Source of the DNA: Paenibacillus sp. LHD-117 | GTDB taxonomy: Bacteria; Bacillota; Bacilli; Paenibacillales; Paenibacillaceae | Assembly (NCBI RefSeq): GCF_030929555.1 | Contig: NZ_JAVFVT010000015.1 | Location: 62,001 to 126,000 of the forward strand | Length of the DNA stretch: 64,000 bases | Direction of reading: 5' to 3' | Part shown: positions 1 to 7,570 of the stretch, in pieces | How the letters are laid out: every line of letters begins with the position of its first letter | Numbering within the stretch: position 1 is the first letter of the stretch | Notes under the pieces: generated by a model | Database searches by the model: none | Told to the model about the DNA's origin: nothing | What the model saw: only the letters and a program-made list of their open reading frames with translations | Program-made: the position numbers and the translations under genes

Positions 1-854
1 TCATTTTATCGAGATCGGGGCTTTCCGCCGTCGGCAAGTAAATCACCATCCGTATATTCCCTTTGCCGTACGGTATGCGAACGGCCTGGTACCCTTCTCC
101 TGCTTTATACTCAAACTCACCTGATTGACTCATCATGGGAACTTGAATCATCGACCCGTCCGGCTTGACAAATTCGCCATCGGAAGTCGCGTTTTCTTGG
201 AACGGACGCGCCCATTCCCCTTTAAAGTAGATTGCGTTTATTAGGTACAGAACCGTCGATGAATCGATTGGTTCCTTCTACGATCTTCTCGATCTTTCCA
301 TTCGTTTTTCCCTGCACCCATTGGTTGATTTGATCCGGTGTTCCTGGTGCGGTCAGGTCTAGCGACGTCACTTCGGCGTCGTAATAAGTGAAGTTGTTGT
401 CAAGGAATGTTTTGTGAAATTCTTTCCCCTCTTTAGCCCACAGTGAATTCGCGATGCTTAACACGACGCTCGGATCCGCATGTTCAAGTACGTATTTCAG
501 CACTTCGTTTCCCATGTTGATGTCTTGGAGTGTCAGTCCTGTTATACCCAGCACATTTTCCATCGCCTTCTTGGTCTCAGCGTCCGCACCGTTATAAGTC
601 ATGGCTAATGCGGTCTCAATGCTCAAAGGTGAAATAACCTTATTGCCGTTTCGCTTTTCCGATTTCAGCAACTCTTGATATAACCTCAGCCCGAATTTAT
701 TATTCGCTTGCACAATTCTTTCGTCCACATCATTTGTCGTATACGATGGGGTTGATGGAGCTGGAGTTGCCGCCTTTTTCATTCCGGACATCCCTCCGCA
801 CCCAGTAACCGTCAATATAGCTGCGATGCAGCTGATGGTAAGCCATTTTTTCAT
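1..854 (-). pseudogene. Serpin-family lipoprotein, frameshifted and cut by window edge
   Basis: The protein begins with a lipoprotein signal (lipobox around VTGCGG) and continues with serpin sequence: NNKFGLRLYQELL, VISPLSIETALAMTYNGA, ANSLWAKEG and TNGKIEKIVEG. The frame stops early at 222, but another frame continues the family from about 255 down to base 1 (VLYLINAIYFKGEWARPFQE, then YGKGNIRMVIYLPT). A one- or two-base indel near 255 therefore separates two halves of one gene. Serpins inhibit serine proteases by a suicide conformational change; bacterial ones are usually secreted or surface anchored. The reactive-centre loop lies beyond the window edge. A GGGGGA ribosome site precedes the ATG at 854. 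It is either a real pseudogene or carries a sequencing indel. Confidence 0.85.
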
Positions 855-899
855 AAAAATCCCCCAGAAGAATTTATCATCCTGGACGAGTGATAATAG

Positions 900-1026
900 C
901 GATTTGTTGCAACCCTATTTCGATTGCAGGAATTCGAGTACAATCGTACTCGGTTACGGAAACTTGAGCGCCGAGAAGATCGAAGAGGGCATTCGGAGGG
1001 TCCAGAAGTTTGTGGCTTCGCATTAG
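900..1026 (+). pseudogene. C-terminal remnant of a MocR/GntR-type aminotransferase-like regulator
   Basis: The last about 40 residues (STIVLGYGNLSAEKIEEG, then IRRVQKF) match the usual end of MocR-type regulators, where a GntR DNA-binding domain is joined to a PLP-dependent aminotransferase-like domain. No upstream part of the gene is present; the serpin starts in the opposite direction just before it. It is a stranded 3' fragment at the left border of the accessory region and will not be functional. Confidence 0.55.
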
Positions 1027-1367
1027 AATAAGCTAAGAAATGCAGGGAGTACTATTAACAAAATAGAGCCGGAAAGAAGTAGTTGGGTTTCCCCTCTCGA
1101 AAGTTTTTCTCTACCCTTTCCCTTGTACCATCCACTGAATTGAAATTTATTTCTATATAACACGAAAATCAGAATGAAAATACCAAACGTCGTAAGCCAG
1201 CCATGTTCATCCATGTTAATACCGATTGCTAAGTATATTGTTCTAATTAAATATCCCAACAATCCCCCAAGAAGTGCGACTATTATAATAATACGCATCA
1301 ATTCAAGTATAACCCTCAACCTATCTCCTCCATATGATTCAGCTACCCTTACCCCTGTACGTTCCAA
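1023..1367 (-). CDS. Small membrane protein of unknown function
   Basis: I do not recognise this 114-residue protein. Three or four hydrophobic stretches are visible: about residues 24-47 (LMRIIIIVALLGGLLGYLI), 55-70 (WLTTFGIFILIFVLY) and 97-114 (LLLSGSILLIVLPAFLSLF). A basic loop (RNKFQFSGWYKGKGREK) lies between the last two. It is therefore probably an integral membrane protein. Its true start may be the internal Met at residue 24, because the first 20 residues are not hydrophobic. It is the last unit of the repeat-bounded array: its start lies about 22 bases from the left arm of the first repeat element, but no element follows its 3' end. Confidence 0.5.
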   Translation of the reverse strand: MERTGVRVAESYGGDRLRVILELMRIIIIVALLGGLLGYLIRTIYLAIGINMDEHGWLTTFGIFILIFVLYRNKFQFSGWYKGKGREKLSRGETQLLLSGSILLIVLPAFLSLF

Positions 1368-1387
1368 TTACTTGGAAAGTTGCACTA

Positions 1388-1480
1388 AACTGCTCGTTTA
1401 CTTCAAAGAATAACGGCAGCCGATCGCGTAGTCGGCTGCCGTTATGTCGTGTTGGATCTATCGTTCTCCTTTAATTTAAC
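1388..1480 (-). repeat. Array element E1 (complete)
   Basis: Left arm ACTGCTCGTTTACTTCAA at 1389-1406. A 13-bp perfect stem (TAACGGCAGCCGA paired with TCGGCTGCCGTTA, 8-base loop) lies at 1411-1444. Right arm GATCTATCGTTCTCCTTTAA is at about 1455-1474. It sits between the start of the membrane protein gene and the stop of the marR gene. The hairpin is nearly the same as in E3 and E11 (hairpin type A). Confidence 0.75.
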
Positions 1481-1505
1481 AATATATAGTGAATTATCAG
1501 TTGCA

Positions 1506-2012
1506 TTAATCATTATGTTTTTTTTCGATGTAATGTTCACATGAATCAAAATTAGAAACCATCTTGTGTACCAGCTTGAGGAAAAGAGATTTTTCTTCTT
1601 CTGAAAGTCCGTTAGTGGTATTCTTTTCAAGTCTTTCCCAAGCCTTTAAAACCACCCCTTGCAAATCTTGACCTGCTTCTGTTAAGGATACGATCGTCAC
1701 TCGTTTATCTTCTTGTGATTGGCTACGAGTAACAAGGCCTGCTTCTTCTAGTCGACGAACGGATTTGGCGACTGTGGAATGGTCATGACGAAACGTTTTT
1801 CCTAAAGAATTTTGCGATTGATGATCTTTGTTCCACAATTGCATTAACATAAGCTCTTGCCCAGGAAACAATCCCAATGATCGAAGTAAATTAGCGGCTT
1901 CTGTACGATGTGAACGTATAAGAGCAAGAATGGCGTTATTTACAGGGAAATCAAGAAAGTTCAGCGCTACTTGGCATTCTTTTAATTCCTGCTTATTTTC
2001 GTCTAGATTCAT
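1506..2012 (-). CDS. MarR-family transcriptional regulator
   Basis: The 168-residue protein has the MarR winged helix-turn-helix: LLRSLGLFPGQELMLMQLW (helix 2), a recognition helix within SLGKTFRHDHSTVAKSVRRL, and the wing SQSQEDKRVTIVSLTEAG. It is divergent from an old-yellow-enzyme gene, with two copies of a 16-bp imperfect palindrome between them. The simplest reading is a repressor of itself and of the flavin oxidoreductase operon, released by electrophiles or redox stress as in known MarR/OYE pairs. It has several Cys residues (about 14 and near 158), but a redox mechanism is an inference. The C-terminal tail FDSCEHYIEKKHND is unusually polar. Confidence 0.88.
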   Translation of the reverse strand: MNLDENKQELKECQVALNFLDFPVNNAILALIRSHRTEAANLLRSLGLFPGQELMLMQLWNKDHQSQNSLGKTFRHDHSTVAKSVRRLEEAGLVTRSQSQEDKRVTIVSLTEAGQDLQGVVLKAWERLEKNTTNGLSEEEKSLFLKLVHKMVSNFDSCEHYIEKKHND

Positions 2013-2160
2013 TTACTCGACTCTCCTGAATTTTCTTTTTTGCTGGTGTGGAGTCACTCAAGATTGTGAAGTGTAATCATCTGTCATTATACCACTAACG
2101 AATGCGTCTATGCCCATATTCAATCCTGAATCGCCGAGATAAACAAACTCCAAACTTTTT

Positions 2161-2213
2161 ATGTTATCGGCAACATATAATTCTGTTATAGTCATATATG
2201 TGGTCGGCAACAT
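2161..2213 (+). promoter_or_regulatory. Paired 16-bp operators between marR and the OYE gene
   Basis: ATGTTATCGGCAACAT (2161-2176) and ATGTGGTCGGCAACAT (2198-2213) are two direct copies of an imperfect palindrome whose symmetric form would be ATGTTGCCGGCAACAT. They flank a possible -10 (TATAGT, 2187-2192) facing the OYE gene. The first copy would cover the -35 region and the second lies just downstream of the -10. This geometry fits repression by the divergent MarR protein. Confidence 0.6.
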
Positions 2214-2234
2214 TTATCAGAAGGAGTGGTTATT

Positions 2235-3299
2235 TTGAAAAAAATGTGGAGTCCAGTGAAAGTAGGAAATATGAACCTTCCTCATCGTCTCGCCATGGCA
2301 CCAATGACTCGCAATAGAGCCCAAATAGACGGAACACCTGGTGAACTCGCAGACCTTTACTATTCGCAACGTGCTTCTATGGGACTGATTATTACCGAAG
2401 GTACTCAGCCTTCTGATGATGGTCAAGGTTATTTATTGTCGCCAGGTATATATACAAAGAAACATATCGAGGGGTGGAAAAAGGTAACAGATGCTGTGCA
2501 TGCAGAAGGCGGACATATTTACATCCAGTTGATGCATGCTGGTCGTATGTCCCATCCGGATAACACTCCCCATCATCGCCAAGGAGTTGCGCCATCCGCT
2601 ATTTCACCTGGGGTGCAAATCTTTACTGCTAAAGGAATGCAGGATGTCCCTGCTCCACGCGCATTAAGTGAGGCCGAAATTACGACGACCATTGCAGATT
2701 TCCGAAAAGCTGCTGCTGCTGCCATCGAAGCTGGTGCGGACGGTGTTGAAATCCATGGCGCAAATGGCTATCTAATTCATCAATTTATATCTGAAAATGC
2801 AAATGATCGAACCGATCAATATGGCGGTTCAATTGAAAATCGAGCCCTATTTGCGATTGAAGTAGCAACTGCTGTTGCAAATGAAATTGGCGCAGATCGC
2901 ACAGGATTCCGTATCTCTCCTGGGAACCTGGCTTATATCGGCATCGATGAAGGAGAACATGGCTTAGATGTCTACCGACACCTTATTCCTGAACTGGCTA
3001 AGTTAAACTTAGCTTATCTACATGTCATGCATACAGGAAATGATGAATTTTTAAAAGAAATTCGTGATTTCTGGTCTAGCTCCTTATTGGTAAACCGTTT
3101 TGGCAGACCGCTTGAAGACATCGATACCGATATAGAAGCCGGCATCGCAGAAGTTGCCCCTATCGGAGCATGGGCGCTGGCGAATCCCGATTTTGTTGAT
3201 CGACTCAAAAAGGATGCTCCGCTTAACGAACAGGATCGCATGACATTCTTCGGCGGAGACAGCAAGGGCTATACCGATTATCCGACATTAAATAATTAA
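2235..3299 (+). CDS. Old yellow enzyme family NADH:flavin oxidoreductase
   Basis: This is an FMN-dependent ene-reductase (Oye/NemA family), a TIM barrel of about 354 residues. Visible family motifs are PHRLAMAPMTRNRA (FMN site), ITEGTQPSDDGQGY, QLMHAGRMSHPD, DGVEIHGANGYLIHQFIS (substrate-binding His and Asn, read as H-G-A-N) and NDRTDQYGGSIENRAL. These enzymes reduce activated alkenes and nitro compounds using NAD(P)H. The TTG at 2235 is chosen as start because AAGGAG lies 8 bases upstream; the GTG at 2226 overlaps that site. A DoxX-like gene follows 19 bases later, and divergent marR with shared operators suggests induction by electrophiles. Confidence 0.9.
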   Translation: MKKMWSPVKVGNMNLPHRLAMAPMTRNRAQIDGTPGELADLYYSQRASMGLIITEGTQPSDDGQGYLLSPGIYTKKHIEGWKKVTDAVHAEGGHIYIQLMHAGRMSHPDNTPHHRQGVAPSAISPGVQIFTAKGMQDVPAPRALSEAEITTTIADFRKAAAAAIEAGADGVEIHGANGYLIHQFISENANDRTDQYGGSIENRALFAIEVATAVANEIGADRTGFRISPGNLAYIGIDEGEHGLDVYRHLIPELAKLNLAYLHVMHTGNDEFLKEIRDFWSSSLLVNRFGRPLEDIDTDIEAGIAEVAPIGAWALANPDFVDRLKKDAPLNEQDRMTFFGGDSKGYTDYPTLNN

Positions 3300-3318
3300 T
3301 CCAATATGAGGTGGAGCT

Positions 3319-3705
3319 ATGAAAAAAAGTAAATTATATACGATTTTAAGAGTTGTTTTTGGATTCATGCTTGTCGGTTCCGGTTTCGGGATGTTGTTCG
3401 GCTTCACGACAGATATGGAATATCCTAGCGCTTCGGCAACCGCCTTTATGGATTCAATGGACGCTGCTGGATACTTCTTCCCATTCGTCGGAGTTGTTAA
3501 AATCATTTGTGGATTAGCCATACTCTTGAATCGTTATGCAAAAGCGGCTTTGGTTGTCTTCATGCCAGTGTCGGTTAATATGGCTATCTTCCATCTTTCT
3601 TTAGATTTTGCTTCCGGCATCGCCGCCTACATGATCATTGCCCTAAACACTTATTTATTGTTTAAGAACATCGAAGGCTACCGATCAATGCTACAAATCC
3701 ATTAA
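3319..3705 (+). CDS. DoxX-like membrane protein
   Basis: The 128-residue protein has four predicted membrane helices (about residues 8-28, 47-70, 74-95 and 98-117). The opening ILRVVFGFMLVGSGFGMLFG and a central PFVGVVKIICGLAILLNRY are typical of the DoxX/DUF417-like family. DoxX proteins are small inner-membrane proteins often found in redox-stress operons; their exact role is not settled. It lies 19 bases after the flavin oxidoreductase with its own GGTGGAG site. It is almost certainly co-transcribed with that gene, and a strong terminator follows. Confidence 0.75.
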   Translation: MKKSKLYTILRVVFGFMLVGSGFGMLFGFTTDMEYPSASATAFMDSMDAAGYFFPFVGVVKIICGLAILLNRYAKAALVVFMPVSVNMAIFHLSLDFASGIAAYMIIALNTYLLFKNIEGYRSMLQIH

Positions 3706-3786
3706 GGACAAGGGGCTACCATTGGCATCGATGAGCACCATCGGGCTGAGGAACTAGTTCGCTTCAATAATAAAAAAACCATGGCA

Positions 3787-3832
3787 AAAACCGCTTGAAT
3801 ATCCGCCTCTTTTCGGATATTCAAGCGGTTTT
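3787..3832. terminator. Strong bidirectional terminator after the OYE-DoxX operon
   Basis: A perfect 19-bp stem (AAAACCGCTTGAATATCCG and its complement) has an 8-base loop. The A and T runs at the two ends allow termination in either direction. Confidence 0.85.
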
Positions 3833-3865
3833 CCTTACTTTCCAACGAATACCCAGTTGCTTAAT

Positions 3866-3952
3866 CTACCCTTTAGCTTAAAGAAAAAGGAGCAGCTGCC
3901 GGATCGCAATCTGCTCCATGGTGCATTAAACTATAGTTCACCGTTAGATAAA
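3866..3952 (-). repeat. Array element E2 (complete, hairpin type B)
   Basis: Left arm CTACCCTTTAGCTTAAAG starts at about 3867. The stem GGAGCAG/CTGCTCC lies at about 3889-3917. The right arm AACTATAGTTCACCGTTAG is at about 3929-3947. It lies 3' of the DUF3888 gene. Its middle part is almost the same as that of E15, 11.6 kb away. Confidence 0.7.
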
Positions 3953-3998
3953 TGCAATATGTAGCTGTTCTATCCTGAAGCAGTCTCCGATAGTCGAG

Positions 3999-4445
3999 TT
4001 AATTCACAGGTTTCTTGACAATGTCCTGGAAATGAGGAGGGAGATCATAAGTCTTTAAGTGGGTGTAATTAACCAGATTAACCTCAGGTCCCGCTGAGAT
4101 TTCAAACATTAACCTGTCTTCTCCGACAGAAATATGTGGTCCGACAACAGGTGTCACATCGAGCGTTATTGATAAGATGAATCCACGAAATCCATTTATC
4201 CTCTTTGAGTCCACCACATCAACGAGATACGGATATACTAGCGGCGGTTCCAGCAATAAACGTTGATAATAATCCTCAACAGCATCATTGATATATGGAT
4301 TTAAAAAATTCATAAGCATATCCTGTAATCTCAGCTCTTTTGAGTCTTCATGAGGAGTATGGTAACTAGTTTCGGCGTTTAATTGCATAGGAGATAGCTG
4401 GCTCAATACCACAGTTAGAAAAACAGCTATAATGATTCTTTTCAT
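3999..4445 (-). CDS. DUF3888 domain secreted protein
   Basis: The 148-residue protein has a clear signal peptide (MKRIIIAVFLTVVLSQLSP, cleavage after about LNA-E). The mature part (LRLQDMLMNFLNPYINDAV, EPPLVYPYLVDVVDSKR, FILSITLDVTPVVGPHISV) matches the DUF3888 family of Bacillus and Paenibacillus, whose function is unknown. It is a single-gene unit bounded by array elements E2 (3' side) and E3 (5' side). It is probably exported and remains outside the membrane. Confidence 0.75.
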   Translation of the reverse strand: MKRIIIAVFLTVVLSQLSPMQLNAETSYHTPHEDSKELRLQDMLMNFLNPYINDAVEDYYQRLLLEPPLVYPYLVDVVDSKRINGFRGFILSITLDVTPVVGPHISVGEDRLMFEISAGPEVNLVNYTHLKTYDLPPHFQDIVKKPVN

Positions 4446-4522
4446 AATAATTGATTACACCTCATCCAAGTTTACAGATAAGGTGCCCAATTTTTACGTT
4501 TACATGAGTAATAATTCCACGC

Positions 4523-4616
4523 AATACTGCCCATTACTTCAATCAATAACGGCAGCCGATCGCGTAGTCGGCTGCCGTCAAGTCGTGTTGGAGCTATCGT
4601 TCCTCATTTAATAGCT
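4523..4616 (-). repeat. Array element E3 (complete, hairpin type A)
   Basis: Left arm ATACTGCCCATTACTTCAA (about 4524-4542). The stem ACGGCAGCCGA/TCGGCTGCCGT lies at 4549-4578. Right arm GAGCTATCGTTCCTCATTTAA is at about 4591-4611. The TAG stop of the broken upstream reading frame lies within the right arm. Confidence 0.75.
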
Positions 4617-5011
4617 TCCTCTTCAATATGGAAATGAACTCTGCTTCTAGCCCTGTAATCTTCATAATTGTATTTTCTTCAATTCCTTCAGCTAAAGCTT
4701 TTCGAGCAAAATGCAAAGCATATTTGTCAGTAGCCATTATTCGATGAAGGGCATTTCTATCCTCAAATGATAAGTTGTCATCTGCCGTTGTACCATCTTA
4801 ATTTCACCAACTACTTACTAAGTTCGTTAACTGGAACTTCAAGATACCGCTCGCCTTTCTTGATGACAGCTAAGTTGCGACGCTTCTCTGCTTTCTTCCG
4901 GTACGCCAAGCTACTCGAAAACAAGTATTTACAGATTCTTGATACGAGGCTGGTATCATTTATCATACGTCCTCGGTGTTGAAAGAAAATACGATATTTT
5001 GAACGTTTCAT
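4611..5011 (-). pseudogene. Hypothetical gene broken by a nonsense codon and a frameshift
   Basis: The first part (MINDTSLVSRICKYLFSSS, EKRRNLAVIKKGERYLEVP) ends at a TAG at 4811. A different frame resumes about 15 bases later (DGTTADDNLSFEDRNALHRI) and runs through a helix-turn-helix-like tail (EENTIMKITGLEAEFISIL) to a stop inside element E3 at about 4595-4611. Joining the two parts needs one sense change and the loss of one base. I do not recognise the family. The two parts could instead be unrelated small genes, but their tight abutment within one array unit favours a single decayed gene. Confidence 0.45.
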
Positions 5012-5141
5012 GATTTTCTACTTCGTTATTCTGGAAATGGTAATGCGTAAAGAGGAAAAGGGGCTGCCCCTTAGACATCCCCTTCTTCTGGTGTTTTCAT
5101 AAGCACCTGTAAAGCGTTTCATATGTTCACGTGCTTTGTTA

Positions 5142-5336
5142 TCATTTTTCAATGTCATTCTCTTTATTTTGCAGAACCTGTTTTGCCAAATTATCTGTCG
5201 CTTCTTCGTTAATGGAATTCTTCGCAGGTACATGCTCTAGAGCATTTTGTGCATAGCTTGTTCCGGAATGATTTAAATTGGTAAAGGCAACCGGCTGCTT
5301 CTCAATATTGGAGTTGCTTAGCTGATCTTGTTTCAT
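5142..5336 (-). CDS. Small hydrophilic protein of unknown function
   Basis: The 64-residue protein is rich in Asn, Gln, Glu and Lys with no hydrophobic core (NHSGTSYAQNALEHVPAKNS, NLAKQVLQNKENDIEK). The start is well supported: GGAGG lies 9 bases before the ATG. Its composition recalls small spore or sporulation-associated proteins, but no family motif is clear, so this is only a suggestion. It shares an array unit with the broken gene at 4611-5011. Confidence 0.45.
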   Translation of the reverse strand: MKQDQLSNSNIEKQPVAFTNLNHSGTSYAQNALEHVPAKNSINEEATDNLAKQVLQNKENDIEK

Positions 5337-5444
5337 TTGGATCCGACCTCCATCCTATTTTAAATTCAAGTTATTTTGGATGAATTCGTTAAATAATATT
5401 CACTTCAGGGTAATTTCTCGATGATCAGCATAATATAAAAATAC

Positions 5445-5512
5445 TCTTAAACGAAAAAATAAAGTTCAGACTACCGCTGTTTTATTGAGCTCTCGTACCC
5501 GTTAGTTTTAAT
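5445..5512 (-). repeat. Array element E4 (right half only)
   Basis: Half of the type C hairpin (GAAAAAATAAAGTTCAGACT, then ACCGCTG) is followed by a good right arm, TTGAGCTCTCGTACCCGTTAG (5485-5505). The left arm is missing or too eroded to see. Confidence 0.6.
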
Positions 5513-5529
5513 GATGGGGACTTCTAGAG

Positions 5530-6318
5530 TCAGGGGTGTAGTGGGGATAATTCCATATCAAATTTATCGGCAATTAGAGTGTAGAACTCTGGAAACCTTG
5601 GATCTGTGGAGCTTGGTATCTCTTCAAATGTCCGTATAAATAACCCTTCCGTACCAATTGCAGTTATAATCTCACCAACTGTCCAACCTCGCCCTAAAAC
5701 CTTACCCAAATCAGAGCGTTCTTCCTCGGGCAGCAATTTAGCAAAAGCTACTTCTCCTTCCTTAATACTGTCATCAAAGTAATCTCCAGATGGCTGTTTT
5801 AGATTGTATGTGTTCATCCATGCACGTGCGAAAGGATGGAAGTCAGTCAAGATAAAACGACCATTTTTCCCTAGACTACGACGAACCACAGAGAAAATAG
5901 AGCTTAGGTCTGTAAAGTAATGCAAAATACCAAACTCCATCAACACAATGTCAAATTCCCCTAGTGTCTCTTCGTTCGGGATATTCAAGACGTCAGAACA
6001 TATATAGTCGAGTTCAACACCTGCGGCAGCGGCAGTCTGCATTGCATACAACCGATTTTCTTCAGATATGTCCACCACCGTAACATCAGCACCTAGTAAT
6101 GCTAAAGAAATTGCCTTTCTACCGTGTGAGCCAAGGAGGTTTATAATCCGCTTACCCGTTGGATCACCAATGTACTTTAGCTAGTAACGCAAGTTATGCT
6201 TGTGATCTTGTTTCAGTTTAACCGCAAGTTCTTCTGGTGTTCCGTAATTTTTAACCCAAGCCTGATAAGCTTTTGTTTGCCACGCAATTTTGTTCGCAAT
6301 TGCCAGTTTTTCTTGCAT
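5530..6318 (-). pseudogene. Class I SAM-dependent methyltransferase, interrupted by one amber codon
   Basis: Reading from the ATG at 6318 (GGGAGGT nearby) gives MQEKLAIANKIAWQTKAYQA to KHNLRY, then a TAG at 6181. The same frame continues without a gap: LKYIGDPTGKRIINLLGSHG (SAM-binding glycine loop), GADVTVVDISEENRLYA, FDIVLMEFGILHYFTDLSS and a typical C-terminal domain to 5530. Homologues usually have Trp at this place, so a TGG to TAG change explains the break. Without it the protein would have about 262 residues, normal for the family. The substrate cannot be read from the sequence. The unit is bounded by E4 and E5. Confidence 0.85.
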
Positions 6319-6398
6319 ACAAATACCTCCCAGATCCATATGTTTCCTGCAGGAGATACATCTTACCATTTATGATTTAATTGTCAATATTTTTCGAA

Positions 6399-6490
6399 CT
6401 CTACTGCCCGTTAGTTGAGAAAACGGCAAGCCATTATATCGACTGCCGCTTCTTTGCATTGACTGAGCTAATGTTCCCGTTAGTTCAACA
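6399..6490 (-). repeat. Array element E5 (complete)
   Basis: Left arm CTACTGCCCGTTAGTTGA (6401-6418) and right arm GAGCTAATGTTCCCGTTAG (6465-6483, followed by TTCAAC) are among the best copies. They show the direct repeat CCCGTTAGTT at both ends. The central hairpin is imperfect (ACGGCA.../...TGCCGCT). Confidence 0.75.
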
Positions 6491-6511
6491 AAGAATTAGA
6501 CTAGGAGAGTA

Positions 6512-7180
6512 CTACTCCCACGCATAATCCACAGCCACTAACTCGATGTTTTCTGGTACTATTTTTTGAAGAGACTCTACGGTTGAAAATTGCTCATCAC
6601 TTGAGAATGCGGTAATAAAGTCACCATCATGCCCCACCCAAAACATAGTGGAGTTTTCAGCTAAAGTTACCACCGGAGTAATCGCCAACCATTTTGGTTT
6701 GACGAGAATGGTTCGATTTTTTCTAGTCCTTTTAATAGGGTAAGATGCCTCATATTCCCTTTCCTCTAGCCAAAAACCATCCTGTTTTAGAGACCATAAG
6801 GACAAGTTATGCATGCTTCCATTCCCATATAGATAGGGAAAATATTGATTGAATTGATGAGGAGTGCGGATAACAACCTTCACAAACAATGTATTTTTCC
6901 TGCTTCCCTTCATATAAGTAAACGCCATATTTTGCATCTGAAACAGCTCTTCGTATTCCTCTTGTTGAGAATCATAGATTTCGGCAAGGGAATAAATCGG
7001 GTAATAATATGGGTTATTCATCCATTTGCAAAAAAGTTCTTCATGGATATCACTTTGGAGAAATAATGAAAAGTCTACGATGTATTTGATCTCACCGTCA
7101 ATGACAAATGGATAAGTGGATTCCGGATCTGGTACAGATATTACTTTTTCGGGCGGGAAGTAGCTTATTTCCACCTTCAT
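6512..7180 (-). CDS. Hypothetical protein, 222 residues
   Basis: I do not recognise this soluble, aromatic-rich protein. There is no signal peptide or membrane segment. It has patterned beta-like stretches (YPFVIDGEIKYIVDFSLFL, NTLFVKVVIRTPHQFNQYF, KWLAITPVVTLAENSTMFWV) and an acidic C-terminus. The ATG has an upstream AGAGGCG ribosome site. Its size, single-gene unit and bounding by E5 and E6 resemble immunity-type or SMI1/KNR4-like accessory proteins, but I cannot assign it to a family. Confidence 0.55.
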   Translation of the reverse strand: MKVEISYFPPEKVISVPDPESTYPFVIDGEIKYIVDFSLFLQSDIHEELFCKWMNNPYYYPIYSLAEIYDSQQEEYEELFQMQNMAFTYMKGSRKNTLFVKVVIRTPHQFNQYFPYLYGNGSMHNLSLWSLKQDGFWLEEREYEASYPIKRTRKNRTILVKPKWLAITPVVTLAENSTMFWVGHDGDFITAFSSDEQFSTVESLQKIVPENIELVAVDYAWE

Positions 7181-7267
7181 TTTAATCGCCTCTTTTTAAA
7201 AAAATCCGTATAGGTAAGTTAACATACTAACACATCATTTTCTTTCCCCTAATACTATTATCTTATT

Positions 7268-7359
7268 CAACTAACCTCCGTTAGCATACTGAGGCTGCCG
7301 ATTCAGCCGGCAGCCTCGTCCTGGGAATTATTGAGCTATCGTTCCCGTTAGCGTAATCG
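7268..7359 (-). repeat. Array element E6 (complete)
   Basis: Left arm ACTAACCTCCGTTAGCATA (about 7270-7288). The stem GAGGCTGCCG/CGGCAGCCTC lies at 7291-7317. Consensus-perfect right arm TTGAGCTATCGTTCCCGTTAG is at 7331-7351. Confidence 0.8.
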
Positions 7360-7560
7360 ATTATCTCTATGAAGTCCTGAATCAGTCCTGTTGCCCTGCC
7401 TAGATAAACTCATAGGAGACACGGTCCAAGTTGACCTCTTTTTGATCGAGGAGCTCCTGCTGGTGTTACAATCCGAAACAAACCTTTTTTTGTATTTTTA
7501 TTGGGAAGAGGAGGAGTTTGTTAACGTCTGTAGAAACTCAGGAATAATACAAGCTTAGGG
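7360..7560. other. Gene-poor stretch with a possible decayed reading frame
   Basis: On the minus strand at about 7408-7462 a short open stretch reads QQELLDQKEVNLDRVSYEFI. It is followed at once by stops in that frame and is directly next to the right arm of E6. It may be the 3' end of a lost gene. No other feature is visible before the ribosome site of the WG-repeat gene. Confidence 0.25.
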
Positions 7561-7570
7561 GGATTGGAAA

